Source of the DNA: Bacillus_BA fengqiuensis
Lineage (GTDB): Bacteria > Bacillota > Bacilli > Bacillales > Bacillaceae_H
Length of the DNA: 64,000 bases
Assembly: GCA_030813035.1 (NCBI GenBank)
Contig: JAUSTV010000016.1
Reading direction: 5' to 3' (one strand)
Both the position numbers and the translations under genes were made by a program. Shown here piece by piece: positions 43,957-52,069 of this stretch. The first letter of the stretch is position 1; each line of letters opens with the position of its first letter. The notes beneath the pieces are model-generated. The model saw only the letters and a program-made list of their open reading frames with translations. It was not told the DNA's origin and did no database searches.

Positions 43957-45987
43957 ATGGGCGCTTATTCCCTATATGAACTCATGAAAGAGAGGCTATT
44001 TACGTTGAAGAAAGTACGATCAAGATTTTTAAGCAACAATTTTAAAACGAAGTTAATATTGTCCTTTATTGCTGTATTAGTGATTCCTTCTATCGTTATT
44101 GGATTATCGGCATATAAGACCGCTGAAGGCGAAATTGAAAAGCAAATTTTATATAGTGCAGGTGAGAACGTTAAGCTAATCAATTCTACAATCAATTCTA
44201 CCATTGAGCCAAAAGTAAATGATGTGGAGTACTTCTCCCAAAATATTCATTCTCAATTATATAAGGGAGAGGAAAGTCCTGAAGTCAGACAAAAGTTTAA
44301 TCAATACATGGGTCTGCATCCTGAAGCGGTTAGTATTTTCGTTGGAACTGAAACGGGGATATTTGTGCAATCGCCAAAAAAAGAAATGAAAGCCGATTAT
44401 GATCCAAGGAAAAGACCATGGTATCAAGAAGCGATGAAAAACAAGGGAGAAGTGATTATTACTGAGCCTTATGCTGCCGCCTCAACTGGCGACATTGTTA
44501 TTACCATTGCAAAAACAACAGCAGATGGTTCAGGAGTCGTAGCAGTAGACCTAAATCTTGACCGGATAAAGAAGGTAATAGAAGAGGTGAAAGTCGGGAA
44601 AGAGGGATACGCCATCCTTTTAGACGGAGGCAGAAAATATATTGCCCATCCTACAATGGAAGCAGGAACGGAAGCGAAAGATCGTTTTTATGATCAATTG
44701 TATCAAAAGGATTCAGGTCAATTTGAATATGTGTTTGATGGGCAAACGAAAAAAATGTATTTTGCGACGAGCGAACTAACCGGTTGGAAAATAGCGGGAA
44801 CCATGCTTTCATCGGAAGTAAAGGAAGCGGCGCAACCCATTTTCAACAAAACCATTTTAATCGTCGCCGTTTTCTTTATCATTGGCGGCCTTTTGGTTTA
44901 TATGGTGATAAAATCGATTATCAATCCAATAAAAAAGCTAAAAGAACAAGCTGTCAGGGTAAGCAAAGGAGATTTAACGGAGCAAATCGATATCCAATCT
45001 AACGATGAAATCGGCCAATTAGGGCATGCTTTTAATGACATGCAAGGAAGTCTCCATTCGTTAATCCAAAATGTTGAAGTGAGTGCCGAACAAGTGGCTG
45101 CTTCCTCGGAAGAGTTAACGGCAAGTGCTGAGCAAACAAGTGCAGCAACAGAACAAGTAGCAACAGCTATTCAAGAAGTAGCCGGAAGTGCGGAAAAACA
45201 GACAGATGGAATCGATAAGAACGTGAATTCACTGAATGAAATCTCACAAGGCGTAAGCCGGATTGCAGATAACTCAACGAATGTCGCAGACCTTTCGAAG
45301 CATATGACTATACAAGCAGAAGAGGGCGGCGAATCCGTTAAGCGGACAATGCAGCAGATGAATTCCATTCATGAATCAGTCACAAAATCCGATAGCATGA
45401 TTAAATCTTTATACGAACGTTCAAAAGAGATTAGTACGATTTCAGATGTAATCAGCGGGATTTCTGACCAAACGAATCTTCTTGCCTTGAATGCGGCAAT
45501 TGAAGCAGCACGAGCAGGAGAACATGGAAAAGGATTTGCCGTCGTTGCAGATGAAGTGCGTAAATTAGCTGAACAATCCCAGGCATCCGCAAAACAAATT
45601 TCAGAATTGATCAAAGCCATCCAGCAAGATACGAAAAACTCTGTTCAAATCATGGGAGAAGTGACAGATGATGTAGAAGCCGGTCTTAAAATTTCAAATG
45701 AAACGATTCAAAAATTTGAACAAATTTTAGTTGGGATGAGAGAAATGACCCCTCAAATAGAGGAAGTGTCAGCCGCTGCCCAACAAATATCAGCCGGGGT
45801 CCAAGAGGTTACCTCTACTGCCAACGAACTTGCGATGATTGCGAAAGGAAACGCTGTGACTTCAGAAGAAGTAGCGGCATCTACCGAAGAACAGCTGGCT
45901 TCTATGGAGGAAGTTTCGTCCTCAGCCCAAGCTCTTTCTTTAATGGCTGAAGAATTAAAAACGTTAATCAATAAATTCAAGTATTAA
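43957..45987 (+). CDS. Methyl-accepting chemotaxis protein with dCache sensor
   Basis: Transmembrane chemoreceptor of 676 residues. TM1 lies at about 30-50 (LILSFIAVLVIPSIVIGLSAY), an extracellular dCache domain at 55-285 with the ligand-pocket pattern DPRKRPWYQEAMKNKGEVIITEPY and a D in VAVDLNL, TM2 at about 290-312, HAMP at 312-365 and the signalling hairpin with tip EISTISDVISGISDQTNLLALNAAIEAARAGEHGKGFAVVADEVRKLAEQS. This plan is that of McpB/McpC/TlpA receptors for amino acids. ATG 43957 sits behind AAGGAAATAAGG. Ligand not determinable. Confidence 0.95.
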   Translation: MGAYSLYELMKERLFTLKKVRSRFLSNNFKTKLILSFIAVLVIPSIVIGLSAYKTAEGEIEKQILYSAGENVKLINSTINSTIEPKVNDVEYFSQNIHSQLYKGEESPEVRQKFNQYMGLHPEAVSIFVGTETGIFVQSPKKEMKADYDPRKRPWYQEAMKNKGEVIITEPYAAASTGDIVITIAKTTADGSGVVAVDLNLDRIKKVIEEVKVGKEGYAILLDGGRKYIAHPTMEAGTEAKDRFYDQLYQKDSGQFEYVFDGQTKKMYFATSELTGWKIAGTMLSSEVKEAAQPIFNKTILIVAVFFIIGGLLVYMVIKSIINPIKKLKEQAVRVSKGDLTEQIDIQSNDEIGQLGHAFNDMQGSLHSLIQNVEVSAEQVAASSEELTASAEQTSAATEQVATAIQEVAGSAEKQTDGIDKNVNSLNEISQGVSRIADNSTNVADLSKHMTIQAEEGGESVKRTMQQMNSIHESVTKSDSMIKSLYERSKEISTISDVISGISDQTNLLALNAAIEAARAGEHGKGFAVVADEVRKLAEQSQASAKQISELIKAIQQDTKNSVQIMGEVTDDVEAGLKISNETIQKFEQILVGMREMTPQIEEVSAAAQQISAGVQEVTSTANELAMIAKGNAVTSEEVAASTEEQLASMEEVSSSAQALSLMAEELKTLINKFKY

Positions 45988-46106
45988 AATATGAAAAGAA
46001 GAGTTTTCTAGGAGAAAGGGTAGCCACTGCTCCAACCTCCTTTTTAGACAATGTAAAAGAGGAACATAACCCAACAATCCCATAGATGAGAGTTGAAAAT
46101 GAACCG

Positions 46107-46134
46107 AAAAAGCGCGGGTTGACCCGCGCTTTTT
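46107..46134 (+). terminator. Intrinsic terminator of the chemoreceptor gene
   Basis: AAAAAGCGCGGGT / ACCCGCGCTTTTT, near-perfect GC-rich stem with a short loop and T-run. Confidence 0.88.
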
Positions 46135-46266
46135 CATGTATTGTTCGATTTTCTTTTCGATGCATTTCATCGCAGCGAGTTGTTTTTTATCATGTTTCAA
46201 ACAGGAATGCATCCTTCGTCTTAAGAATATCTATTTGAATAGGATTTTTTTATCAGGGGGAGAACG

Positions 46267-46770
46267 ATGAAAAAAAAGAAATGGACTTCGGAGAAAAGCA
46301 AGGGAGGTTTTGGCACATTAATGTTAGGAGAGAAGCCCGAGCAGCTTCCCCCACATGCTTTTATCTCCCTTACGAGAGGGGAAGGCTTGAATTTTTTTCA
46401 GCTTTTCATTAATCAGGTACTAACATTAATGGTTATGAACCAAATGAAGAACACACCGGGCCTCCTTTATGCAGAATTAGTTGGAGAATTGAGGAAAGGA
46501 AGGGGAATCGGGCAAACAATGACTGTATGGGATGGGAAGTCGATGCCCAAATTTCGCAACAGGAGTTCCCATGGTTTTGCCATGAAATTCTTTACCTGGG
46601 TCATCCATCGGAAAAACACGAAGAATTATTATCTCACTTATTCTGCGCAAGGGAAAATTCCTTCCACTACAGAAGTAACAGACATCCTGAGAGAATACGG
46701 AAAATTTTATGATGGGGGGAAACTGACAAGAAAAGCAATTCCTCCAAACTTTGGAAATAGTATAACGTAA
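46267..46770 (+). CDS. Uncharacterised protein, possible ABM-type dimeric alpha/beta fold
   Basis: 167 residues. I do not recognise a named family with certainty. The pattern TMTVWDGKSMPKFRNRSSHGFAMKFF resembles the W-D-M-F-H arrangement seen in DUF3291 and other antibiotic-biosynthesis-monooxygenase-like proteins. The N-terminus is basic and the middle has a hydrophobic stretch (FFQLFINQVLTLMVM). GGGGGAG lies before the ATG. It is a single gene between the chemoreceptor terminator and an AT-rich gap. Confidence 0.6.
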   Translation: MKKKKWTSEKSKGGFGTLMLGEKPEQLPPHAFISLTRGEGLNFFQLFINQVLTLMVMNQMKNTPGLLYAELVGELRKGRGIGQTMTVWDGKSMPKFRNRSSHGFAMKFFTWVIHRKNTKNYYLTYSAQGKIPSTTEVTDILREYGKFYDGGKLTRKAIPPNFGNSIT

Positions 46771-47155
46771 TAATTTATAAGCGGAACTATAGAAACAAAT
46801 TAGTCCATATGGCCAATTTTTGAGCCGCATGGGCTTTTTATTATGGAGAAAACTTGTTTTGTCAGCTTGCTTTTTACCTATTTATCCAAATAGATGAATT
46901 ATGTACAAGGGGTGTTACATTCCTGATGTTTATGATTCAGCGTTTTTAGTGAATGGTTTTTACACTAATACCGTATTAATTTTAGTCGCACGGGATAATA
47001 TGTAATTTTTAAACTTTTGAGTTTTAAATTTCCATTTATTGAAGACTTATAATTTTATAATATTGAATCATGAACAAGCTATTTGTATAAAATTATTTAA
47101 AAAATTCAAAATTATTAGAGCCTAATCATAAACTTTGTTCAATTAAGGAGTTAGT
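46771..47155. other. AT-rich intergenic region
   Basis: 385 bases of strongly AT-rich sequence. A weak stem AGCC-gcat-GGCT with a following TTTTATT (46821-46841) may end the preceding gene. No ORF or RNA structure is evident in the remainder, which should include the kinase promoter. Confidence 0.35.
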
Positions 47156-48421
47156 ATGCAGAAAAATGTTAGTTGCAGCAAGAAAGTTTCGTGTAAAATA
47201 GCAGCCATTTATATTTTGTCGAGTATCATTTGGATTTTTACAACCGATTGGATATTATTTAAATTCGATATACTTGATGTTGTATGGATAAATTCCGGAA
47301 AAGGAAGTCTTTTTGTTATTGCAACAGGATTCTTATTATATAAATTAATTCAAAGAAATATTAAAGGCATAGAAGATCGTGAACAGCAGTTAAATAGTCT
47401 TATTGAAAATAATACAGATGCCATCATTCGTTTAGATTTAACAGGCAATATTGTATCGGCTAATGAAGCAACGGAAAAAATTACAGGATATAGTAAAGAA
47501 GAGCTAGCTGGAACATCTTTTAAAGACATTGTAGTCAAGGGAGATTTGGATCGAATTTTAAAGCATTTTTTAAAAGTAGTAAAAGGGAAGTCCACAATAA
47601 TAGAAGTCAGAAGTATTCGGAAAGATGGACAATGCATAATATTAGATGTAAAGAGTGTACCAATTAGGCTGGATGATAAAATAGTAGGAATTTTCGTGAT
47701 TGCCAGGGATATTACAGAATTGAAGGAAAAAGAAGAACTTATGAGGAAATCTGAAAAACTTTCTATTGTAGGTGAATTGGCGTCTGCTATAGCGCATGAG
47801 GTGCGAAACCCGCTAACATCTCTAAAAGGTTTTCTTCAATTATTTCAAAATAGTGCTAAAGAGGAAAAGGATAAGAAGTATTATGAGATTATGTTATCAG
47901 AAATAGAGCGTATAAATTCAATTGTCAGCGAATTTATGATCCTTTCCAAGCCGCAGGTTATTAACTATCAAGACAAGAATATTACTTCCTTATTAGAAGA
48001 TGTAATAACATTACTTGAAACAATAGCCATCATGAAAAATATAGAAGTGACAAGAGAGTTTGAACCGAATATTCCGCTCATCAAATGTGAAGGGAATCAA
48101 ATAAAGCAAGTATTTATAAATATTTTTAAGAACGCAATAGAAGCTGTTCCAAATAACGGAAAAATTGATGTTAAGGTTAAACAATTGAAAGAAGATAAAG
48201 TACTGATTCGTTTTATTGATAATGGGCGTGGTATTCCAAGTGGTTTAATACCTAAGTTAGGGGAACCTTTTTACACAACAAAGGAGAAGGGAACAGGTTT
48301 GGGCTTAATGGTCAGTTATAAGATTGTCGAAGAGCATCGGGGAAGCATAAACATCAAAAGTGAGATAAATAAGGGAACAACCGTTGATATTGTATTTCCC
48401 GTTTCAATGAATGAAAAATAA
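47156..48421 (+). CDS. Orphan PAS sensor histidine kinase (KinA/KinE/KinB-like)
   Basis: 421-residue kinase. Two transmembrane helices at about 13-32 and 46-63 enclose a very short loop. A PAS domain (about 75-195, NNTDAIIRLDLTGNIVSANE to VIARDITELKEKEE) follows. The HisKA box is LASAIAHEVRNPLTSLKGF with the phosphorylated His near 219. The ATPase domain has NIFKNAIEAV, FIDNGRGIP and GTGLGLMVSYKIVEEH. No response regulator is adjacent, as is usual for kinases feeding the sporulation phosphorelay. The gene and its upstream region are more AT-rich than their neighbours. Function in sporulation is inferred only. Confidence 0.9.
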   Translation: MQKNVSCSKKVSCKIAAIYILSSIIWIFTTDWILFKFDILDVVWINSGKGSLFVIATGFLLYKLIQRNIKGIEDREQQLNSLIENNTDAIIRLDLTGNIVSANEATEKITGYSKEELAGTSFKDIVVKGDLDRILKHFLKVVKGKSTIIEVRSIRKDGQCIILDVKSVPIRLDDKIVGIFVIARDITELKEKEELMRKSEKLSIVGELASAIAHEVRNPLTSLKGFLQLFQNSAKEEKDKKYYEIMLSEIERINSIVSEFMILSKPQVINYQDKNITSLLEDVITLLETIAIMKNIEVTREFEPNIPLIKCEGNQIKQVFINIFKNAIEAVPNNGKIDVKVKQLKEDKVLIRFIDNGRGIPSGLIPKLGEPFYTTKEKGTGLGLMVSYKIVEEHRGSINIKSEINKGTTVDIVFPVSMNEK

Positions 48422-48490
48422 CTGCAGGTCGCCTTTTATGGTTTGACGGGATTCAAATACATAAAGAAGAAAAAGAAATAAAGTGAATGT

Positions 48491-48526
48491 AATCCCTTTG
48501 GTGCGGCAGCCAAGGGGATTATTTCT
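48491..48526 (+). terminator. Intrinsic terminator after the kinase gene
   Basis: AATCCCTTTGG / CCAAGGGGATT stem with an 8-base loop, followed by ATTTCTT. It lies in a 300-base gap without any supported gene. Confidence 0.65.
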
Positions 48527-48721
48527 TGTACAGGTTCAAAAGAAAGGTCCAAAAATCTCATTTTAACCTTGAAATGATGAATCTGCTTTCGCTTTTGTAA
48601 GTAGGATGACGCTCTGCCAAAAATATCTTTCAATCAAACTTACGCCGAGAAAATATGTGTTTTGAAATGAAAAAAGATGGTATGATTTTGTGGGGGATGA
48701 GCTTGAAGGGAGTAAGAGTAA

Positions 48722-49000
48722 ATGACTTTTATATTATTATGTTTATTTACGGGCGCTTTTTTCATCGAGTTGATTCGAAAATATATCTTCGGCATAAAAG
48801 ATCCTGATATTAAGGAGCTTTGGCTGGAACTGGATAAAGAAGAATGGTATCAGGAATTGCTGCGAAATCCGAACATACAGAAGACGATCGTCTATCATAA
48901 GGAACATGGTTTATTGAATGACCCGTACTATGTCCGAAAAATCATCGATAAGGAAGAACACAGAAAAGGCTTTATCGACTATGTGAGTGAGAAAAGTTAG
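48722..49000 (+). CDS. Small single-pass membrane protein, uncharacterised
   Basis: 92 residues. An N-terminal membrane helix (about 2-20, FILLCLFTGAFFIELIRKYIFG) is followed by a charged cytoplasmic part with ELWLELDKEEWYQELLRNP and HGLLNDPYYVRKII. I know no function. The start ATG follows GGGAGTAAGAGTAA. Its stop is 17 bases before the GtrA gene, so the two form an operon and may act together in cell-envelope work. Confidence 0.65.
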   Translation: MTFILLCLFTGAFFIELIRKYIFGIKDPDIKELWLELDKEEWYQELLRNPNIQKTIVYHKEHGLLNDPYYVRKIIDKEEHRKGFIDYVSEKS

Positions 49001-49017
49001 AAAGGAGTCATTGTTAC

Positions 49018-49407
49018 ATGATGAAGAGTAAAGAAGTTCTCATGAAATTTTCAACCTACAGCTTGGTCGGCTGCGTCAGCGTCCTTTTTTATTTTATTGC
49101 CGTTTTTATTCTTGTCGAGTTTTTCCACCAAGAACCGGTCTTAAGCTCGGCAATAGCGTTTATCCTCATGACCATCATTTCTTATTTTTTGAATAAAAGG
49201 TTCACGTTTAACGGAGATTCATCGAGAAGAACGTTCATGAAATATATAGCCGTTTCAAGCCTTGGTTTTGTATTGAACAGTACGATCATGTATGTCATTG
49301 TACATATTTATTCTTTCCATTATTCAGTAGGAGAGGTTGTCACGACCCTCGTGATTCCAATCATTAATTTTGTTCTTAATAACTATTGGACGTTTAAAGA
49401 AGACTGA
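49018..49407 (+). CDS. GtrA-like membrane protein
   Basis: 129-residue protein with four transmembrane helices, of the GtrA/DPMS family thought to flip polyprenol-linked sugars. Typical are FSTYSLVGCVSVLFYFIAVFILVE at the start, ISYFLNKRFTF in the centre and IPIINFVLNNYWTFKE at the end. The gene has AAAGGAG upstream. No glycosyltransferase gene is adjacent; the partner is presumably elsewhere. Confidence 0.9.
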   Translation: MMKSKEVLMKFSTYSLVGCVSVLFYFIAVFILVEFFHQEPVLSSAIAFILMTIISYFLNKRFTFNGDSSRRTFMKYIAVSSLGFVLNSTIMYVIVHIYSFHYSVGEVVTTLVIPIINFVLNNYWTFKED

Positions 49408-49471
49408 GAATTACAAATCAAGAGTAATAATGTGATATTCATTGCCGAAATTGACGGGGATAGGTTCATTC

Positions 49472-49498
49472 ACATTCGCCTAAAAGCAGCATAGAGTA
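49472..49498 (+). promoter_or_regulatory. Candidate sigma-K promoter of the GerP-like cluster
   Basis: CATAGAGTA (49490-49498) fits the late mother-cell -10 CATAnnnTA, with AC at 49472 giving a -35 at the expected distance. It is 34 bases before the GTG start of the first gene. Confidence 0.45.
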
Positions 49499-49531
49499 TA
49501 GTAATATTTCAAGGAAACGGAGGAATCGATT

Positions 49532-49774
49532 GTGCCTGTCTCTGTTGTTTTTAATCAAATCAATGTCATCAATATGTCTATAAACTCTGTTATTGCTTCA
49601 GGACAGAATAGTCAGCCGGATTGGAATACACAAGCAAAAATTAATTCCGGCAACGGTTTTTATGTGAACTCAGCCATACTTGGCAACACTAACATTATTA
49701 ATGATCAAGATGTATTTGACACTCCAATAAGCAACCCGGAAAATAATAACCCTCAACCGGTTTCTCAGATGTGA
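49532..49774 (+). CDS. GerPA/GerPF-like small spore protein A
   Basis: 80 residues, distantly like the GerPA/GerPF family of small spore proteins that help nutrients cross the coat. The core is IASGQNSQPDWNTQAKINSGNGF followed by IINDQDVFDTP, similar to the D-DV-D end of GerPA/PF. Start is GTG at 49532, eight bases after CGGAGGA. Its end overlaps the leader of the next gene and both have the ending QPVSQ, so they look like a recent tandem pair. Family assignment is by motif only. Confidence 0.65.
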   Translation: MPVSVVFNQINVINMSINSVIASGQNSQPDWNTQAKINSGNGFYVNSAILGNTNIINDQDVFDTPISNPENNNPQPVSQM

Positions 49775-49785
49775 GGAAAAAGTTG

Positions 49786-50046
49786 ATGAAACCAAATGAA
49801 AAGTTATCCATCCAGTTTTCTAATATGAATATTTCTTCTATGGCTTCTAATTCGGGAATCTTCACAGGAGAAAATTCACAATCTAATTGGCAGATGAGTG
49901 TGAAAAGCAATACGGGATTTGGCAAAATGATCGGTTCTAATAATATCGCTGTACACAATGTCAATATAGTAAATGACAACGATGTGATGGATTCAGACTT
50001 TACCCAGAAGCAGGATTCTTTAAATCAGCCTGTGTCTCAAAGCTAA
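49786..50046 (+). CDS. GerPA/GerPF-like small spore protein B
   Basis: 86 residues, paralogue of the preceding gene. Core: NSGIFTGENSQSNWQMSVKS, then TGFGKMIGSNN and VNIVNDNDVMDSD, ending LNQPVSQS. It shares G-x-N-x-Q-x-x-W and GFG-x-x-x-G with three other genes in this cluster. ATG 49786 is placed well behind TGAGG, which overlaps the stop of gene A; a GTG at 49771 is possible. Two hairpins follow. Confidence 0.65.
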   Translation: MKPNEKLSIQFSNMNISSMASNSGIFTGENSQSNWQMSVKSNTGFGKMIGSNNIAVHNVNIVNDNDVMDSDFTQKQDSLNQPVSQS

Positions 50047-50127
50047 TGTGAGGGCCGACATATCAAGGTTGCCTTTACATGGAAAAGGTTTGTTTGAATA
50101 GATATATCCATTCAAACAAGAGGAGAG

Positions 50128-50160
50128 AAAGCCACCTTTTTACAGGTGGTTTTTATTTTT
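50128..50160 (+). terminator. Intrinsic terminator after GerP-like gene pair
   Basis: CCACCT / AGGTGG stem with a T-rich tail TTTTTATTTTT. A second stem, TTGTTTGAAT / ATTCAAACAA, lies just before it at 50090-50120. Confidence 0.75.
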
Positions 50161-50321
50161 AGCGAAACATTCGTTAACGTGGTGTGACGATGAATCCGGG
50201 TATATTTTCGGATTCGTGCAATATTTATAATAATAGCAGACAAAAGTTCTAAAAAACGTGATGGAATGAGTGAGAACACTAAACTCAAATTTTATCGATG
50301 AGCGTGAGGTGTCAGAGAAAG

Positions 50322-50519
50322 TTGACGAAAATTCAATATCATTCGATTAACGTAAATATGATTCAGAACAGCTCCGGCTTATTTTACGGTGTTAATCTTC
50401 AATCTAAATGGAAGAATAAAGCACGTATTTCTGACGGTTTTGGAAGAGTGAACGGCCATTCCAATAAAATTTCAAGTAATATTTCTATTGTTAAAGGTCC
50501 GGGAAAAGTTAACCCATAA
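50322..50519 (+). CDS. GerPA/GerPF-like small spore protein C
   Basis: 65 residues from TTG 50322; GAGGTG lies ten bases upstream. An in-frame ATG at 50298 has no ribosome binding site. The core NSSGLFYGVNLQSKWKNKARI and DGFGRVNGHSNKI is clearly homologous to protein B. The tail is short and basic, without the DV-D motif. Convergent with gene D and separated from it by a stem CGATAGTG / CACTATCG (50530-50555). Confidence 0.6.
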   Translation: MTKIQYHSINVNMIQNSSGLFYGVNLQSKWKNKARISDGFGRVNGHSNKISSNISIVKGPGKVNP

Positions 50520-50540
50520 GTAAAGACGATAGTGTGTAAT

Positions 50541-50813
50541 CTAATCACTATCGAAGGAGCTTTCATCTTTAACAGGCTGTTTGTAGTTACAATCGGAAGT
50601 ATCTGTTTGATCATCACGTAGGACAAGGTGGGTATTATGGGATGTTTGATTGTTTTTTCCATTAATCATTCCAAAACCAGAATTGCTGCTGGTAATAGTC
50701 GTACCCCAATAAAACTGATGGTTTCTTCCGATAAAAACCCCTGCATTGTTTTCAATCGCATGTACAGTGATACTTTCAAAGAGAATTTGAGGATATCGCA
50801 GATTTACTTTCAT
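50541..50813 (-). CDS. GerPA/GerPF-like small spore protein D
   Basis: 90 residues on the minus strand. Core: NNAGVFIGRNHQFYWGTTIT, then SGFGMINGKNNQTSHN. This is the same G-x-N-x-Q-x-x-W plus GFG-x-x-x-G-x-x-N plan as genes B and C. The acidic tail ends DESSFDSD. AAGGAGG precedes the ATG. It is divergent from the large gene E. Confidence 0.65.
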   Translation of the reverse strand: MKVNLRYPQILFESITVHAIENNAGVFIGRNHQFYWGTTITSSNSGFGMINGKNNQTSHNTHLVLRDDQTDTSDCNYKQPVKDESSFDSD

Positions 50814-50929
50814 AATTCCTCCTTATAAGTACGAATGTCATTAAAAGACACGTTCTTCCGTTTCTATATACATGTATTGTATGTTGCAAATCAGTCATAA
50901 GTGTTAAATCTGATAAAGGATGAAATAGT

Positions 50930-51721
50930 ATGCAATTGGATGAAAAAACGCTAATGGAAATGCTCAGAAATATGGAAACAAGACTCACGAGTTTAGAGAA
51001 GAATGTTAATAAGCCGTCGGAAAAGACCGTGCATAATTCTTTCTATTTAAACATAAAGAGCATTCAAACATTGAAGTTGGAGGAACTGTCCTATCATTTG
51101 GATAAACTCGATGTAAAGGAACTTAGCGGAATGCTGAATATAGGTAATACCTTCTCTCCGGAAGTTAACGAGAAACAACAGGAGAATAAATCAAAAAGCC
51201 CTCCTGCTTTATCAGTGAAAAAGAATCCGTCTCCATTAGGAGAGCAAGAGAAAGAGCCTGATGCTGATTTAGGCTTGAAGAGTAAAAAACAAAATGAAGC
51301 TAAAAACATAGAAGAAAATCCTTCAGATATTTTGGTGAAATTCAATGGGAATATTGTCCCTTACAAGCTAATCAATATACAAGCGAGTAGAAAGCCTGAG
51401 AAATCTTTACCTTCGACCTTTACCATTGGCGATATTAATATTGGGACTATTGAAGATGCCTCATGCGTAAACTTCGGCAATAATTTTCCGACAGACTTTA
51501 GAAGCCATAAAAAGCACAACCAGGGATTTGGAAACATTTTAGGCAATCATAATGATATTCATGATATTCTGTCGTGGTTAGAGGAAAGGGATATCACCGA
51601 AGTATTTAGCCAGAGTCAGGATGAACATCCTCCGGAATGGTTGGACATGCTGGTGAAAGGACAAGAGGAAGACTTAGGAGAAAACGAGACTGAAGATAAA
51701 GAAAATCCAGAAGCTGAATAG
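50930..51721 (+). CDS. GerPC-like / GerPF-like fusion protein E
   Basis: 263 residues. Residues 1-30 form a short coiled coil (LMEMLRNMETRLTSLEKNV). Residues 35-80 (NIKSIQTLKLEELSYHLDKLDVKELSGMLNIGNTF) resemble GerPC, in which a similar strand pattern ends in L-G-LNIG. A charged, Lys/Glu/Pro-rich linker leads to residues about 165-215 (FTIGDINIG, VNFGNN, NQGFGNILGNHNDI), which repeat the GerPA/PF-like core of the neighbouring genes. The tail is very acidic. AAAGGATG precedes the ATG. It may be a scaffold that unites two GerP functions; that is inference. Confidence 0.6.
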   Translation: MQLDEKTLMEMLRNMETRLTSLEKNVNKPSEKTVHNSFYLNIKSIQTLKLEELSYHLDKLDVKELSGMLNIGNTFSPEVNEKQQENKSKSPPALSVKKNPSPLGEQEKEPDADLGLKSKKQNEAKNIEENPSDILVKFNGNIVPYKLINIQASRKPEKSLPSTFTIGDINIGTIEDASCVNFGNNFPTDFRSHKKHNQGFGNILGNHNDIHDILSWLEERDITEVFSQSQDEHPPEWLDMLVKGQEEDLGENETEDKENPEAE

Positions 51722-51770
51722 AAAGAAGCTGTTCCAGAAGTTCTGAGTAAACAATAACATTATTTTTACT

Positions 51771-51825
51771 AAAAGACCCCGTCACTGAATCCGGATTTTA
51801 CTGGATTTTATGACGGGGTCTTCGT
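51771..51825 (+). terminator. Intrinsic terminator after gene E
   Basis: AAAGACCCCGTCA / TGACGGGGTCTT long stem with a 26-base loop. Confidence 0.7.
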
Positions 51826-51831
51826 ATTATA

Positions 51832-51864
51832 AGGTTAACCAGTTTTTACTGGTTGACCTTTTTT
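51832..51864 (+). terminator. Second terminator, possibly at IS110 border
   Basis: AGGTTAACCAG / CTGGTTGACCT stem followed by T6. It lies close to the presumed left end of the IS110 element and would insulate it from upstream transcription. Confidence 0.7.
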
Positions 51865-51866
51865 AG

Positions 51867-52069
51867 ATAGGACCTATTATATCAGTAGCCAGGGTAGGAC
51901 GTACGGGTGCGTGGGACCATGATCCCGTCAACTAAACTGTCCGCCCCCTACTTGTAGAAACATGTTTGAGGCTGGTTGGGACAACGATCTCGTATAACAA
52001 GCGAAGCTATGATACTGCATGGAGGAATAGGGGTTACTGGCAAAACAAATGGAGAGGAAGAGATAAAGA
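51867..52069 (+). ncRNA. Probable bridge-RNA region of the IS110 element
   Basis: In IS110 elements the non-coding stretch between the left end and the recombinase gene encodes a bridge RNA with target- and donor-binding loops. This 200-base segment has no ORF and contains several short stems (for example GGGA-ccatga-TCCC near 51919-51932), as expected. Transcript ends and loop sequences were not determined. Confidence 0.5.

Noticed and set aside
48436..48633. 65-codon minus-strand ORF after the orphan kinase
   Set aside because: It spans the kinase terminator hairpin and includes a poly-Phe run from an A-rich tract; no ribosome binding site.
49532..51721. Cluster of short similar genes as a possible CRISPR or tandem-repeat array
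   Set aside because: Similarity is at protein level only, spacing is irregular and the genes have separate ribosome binding sites and orientations.
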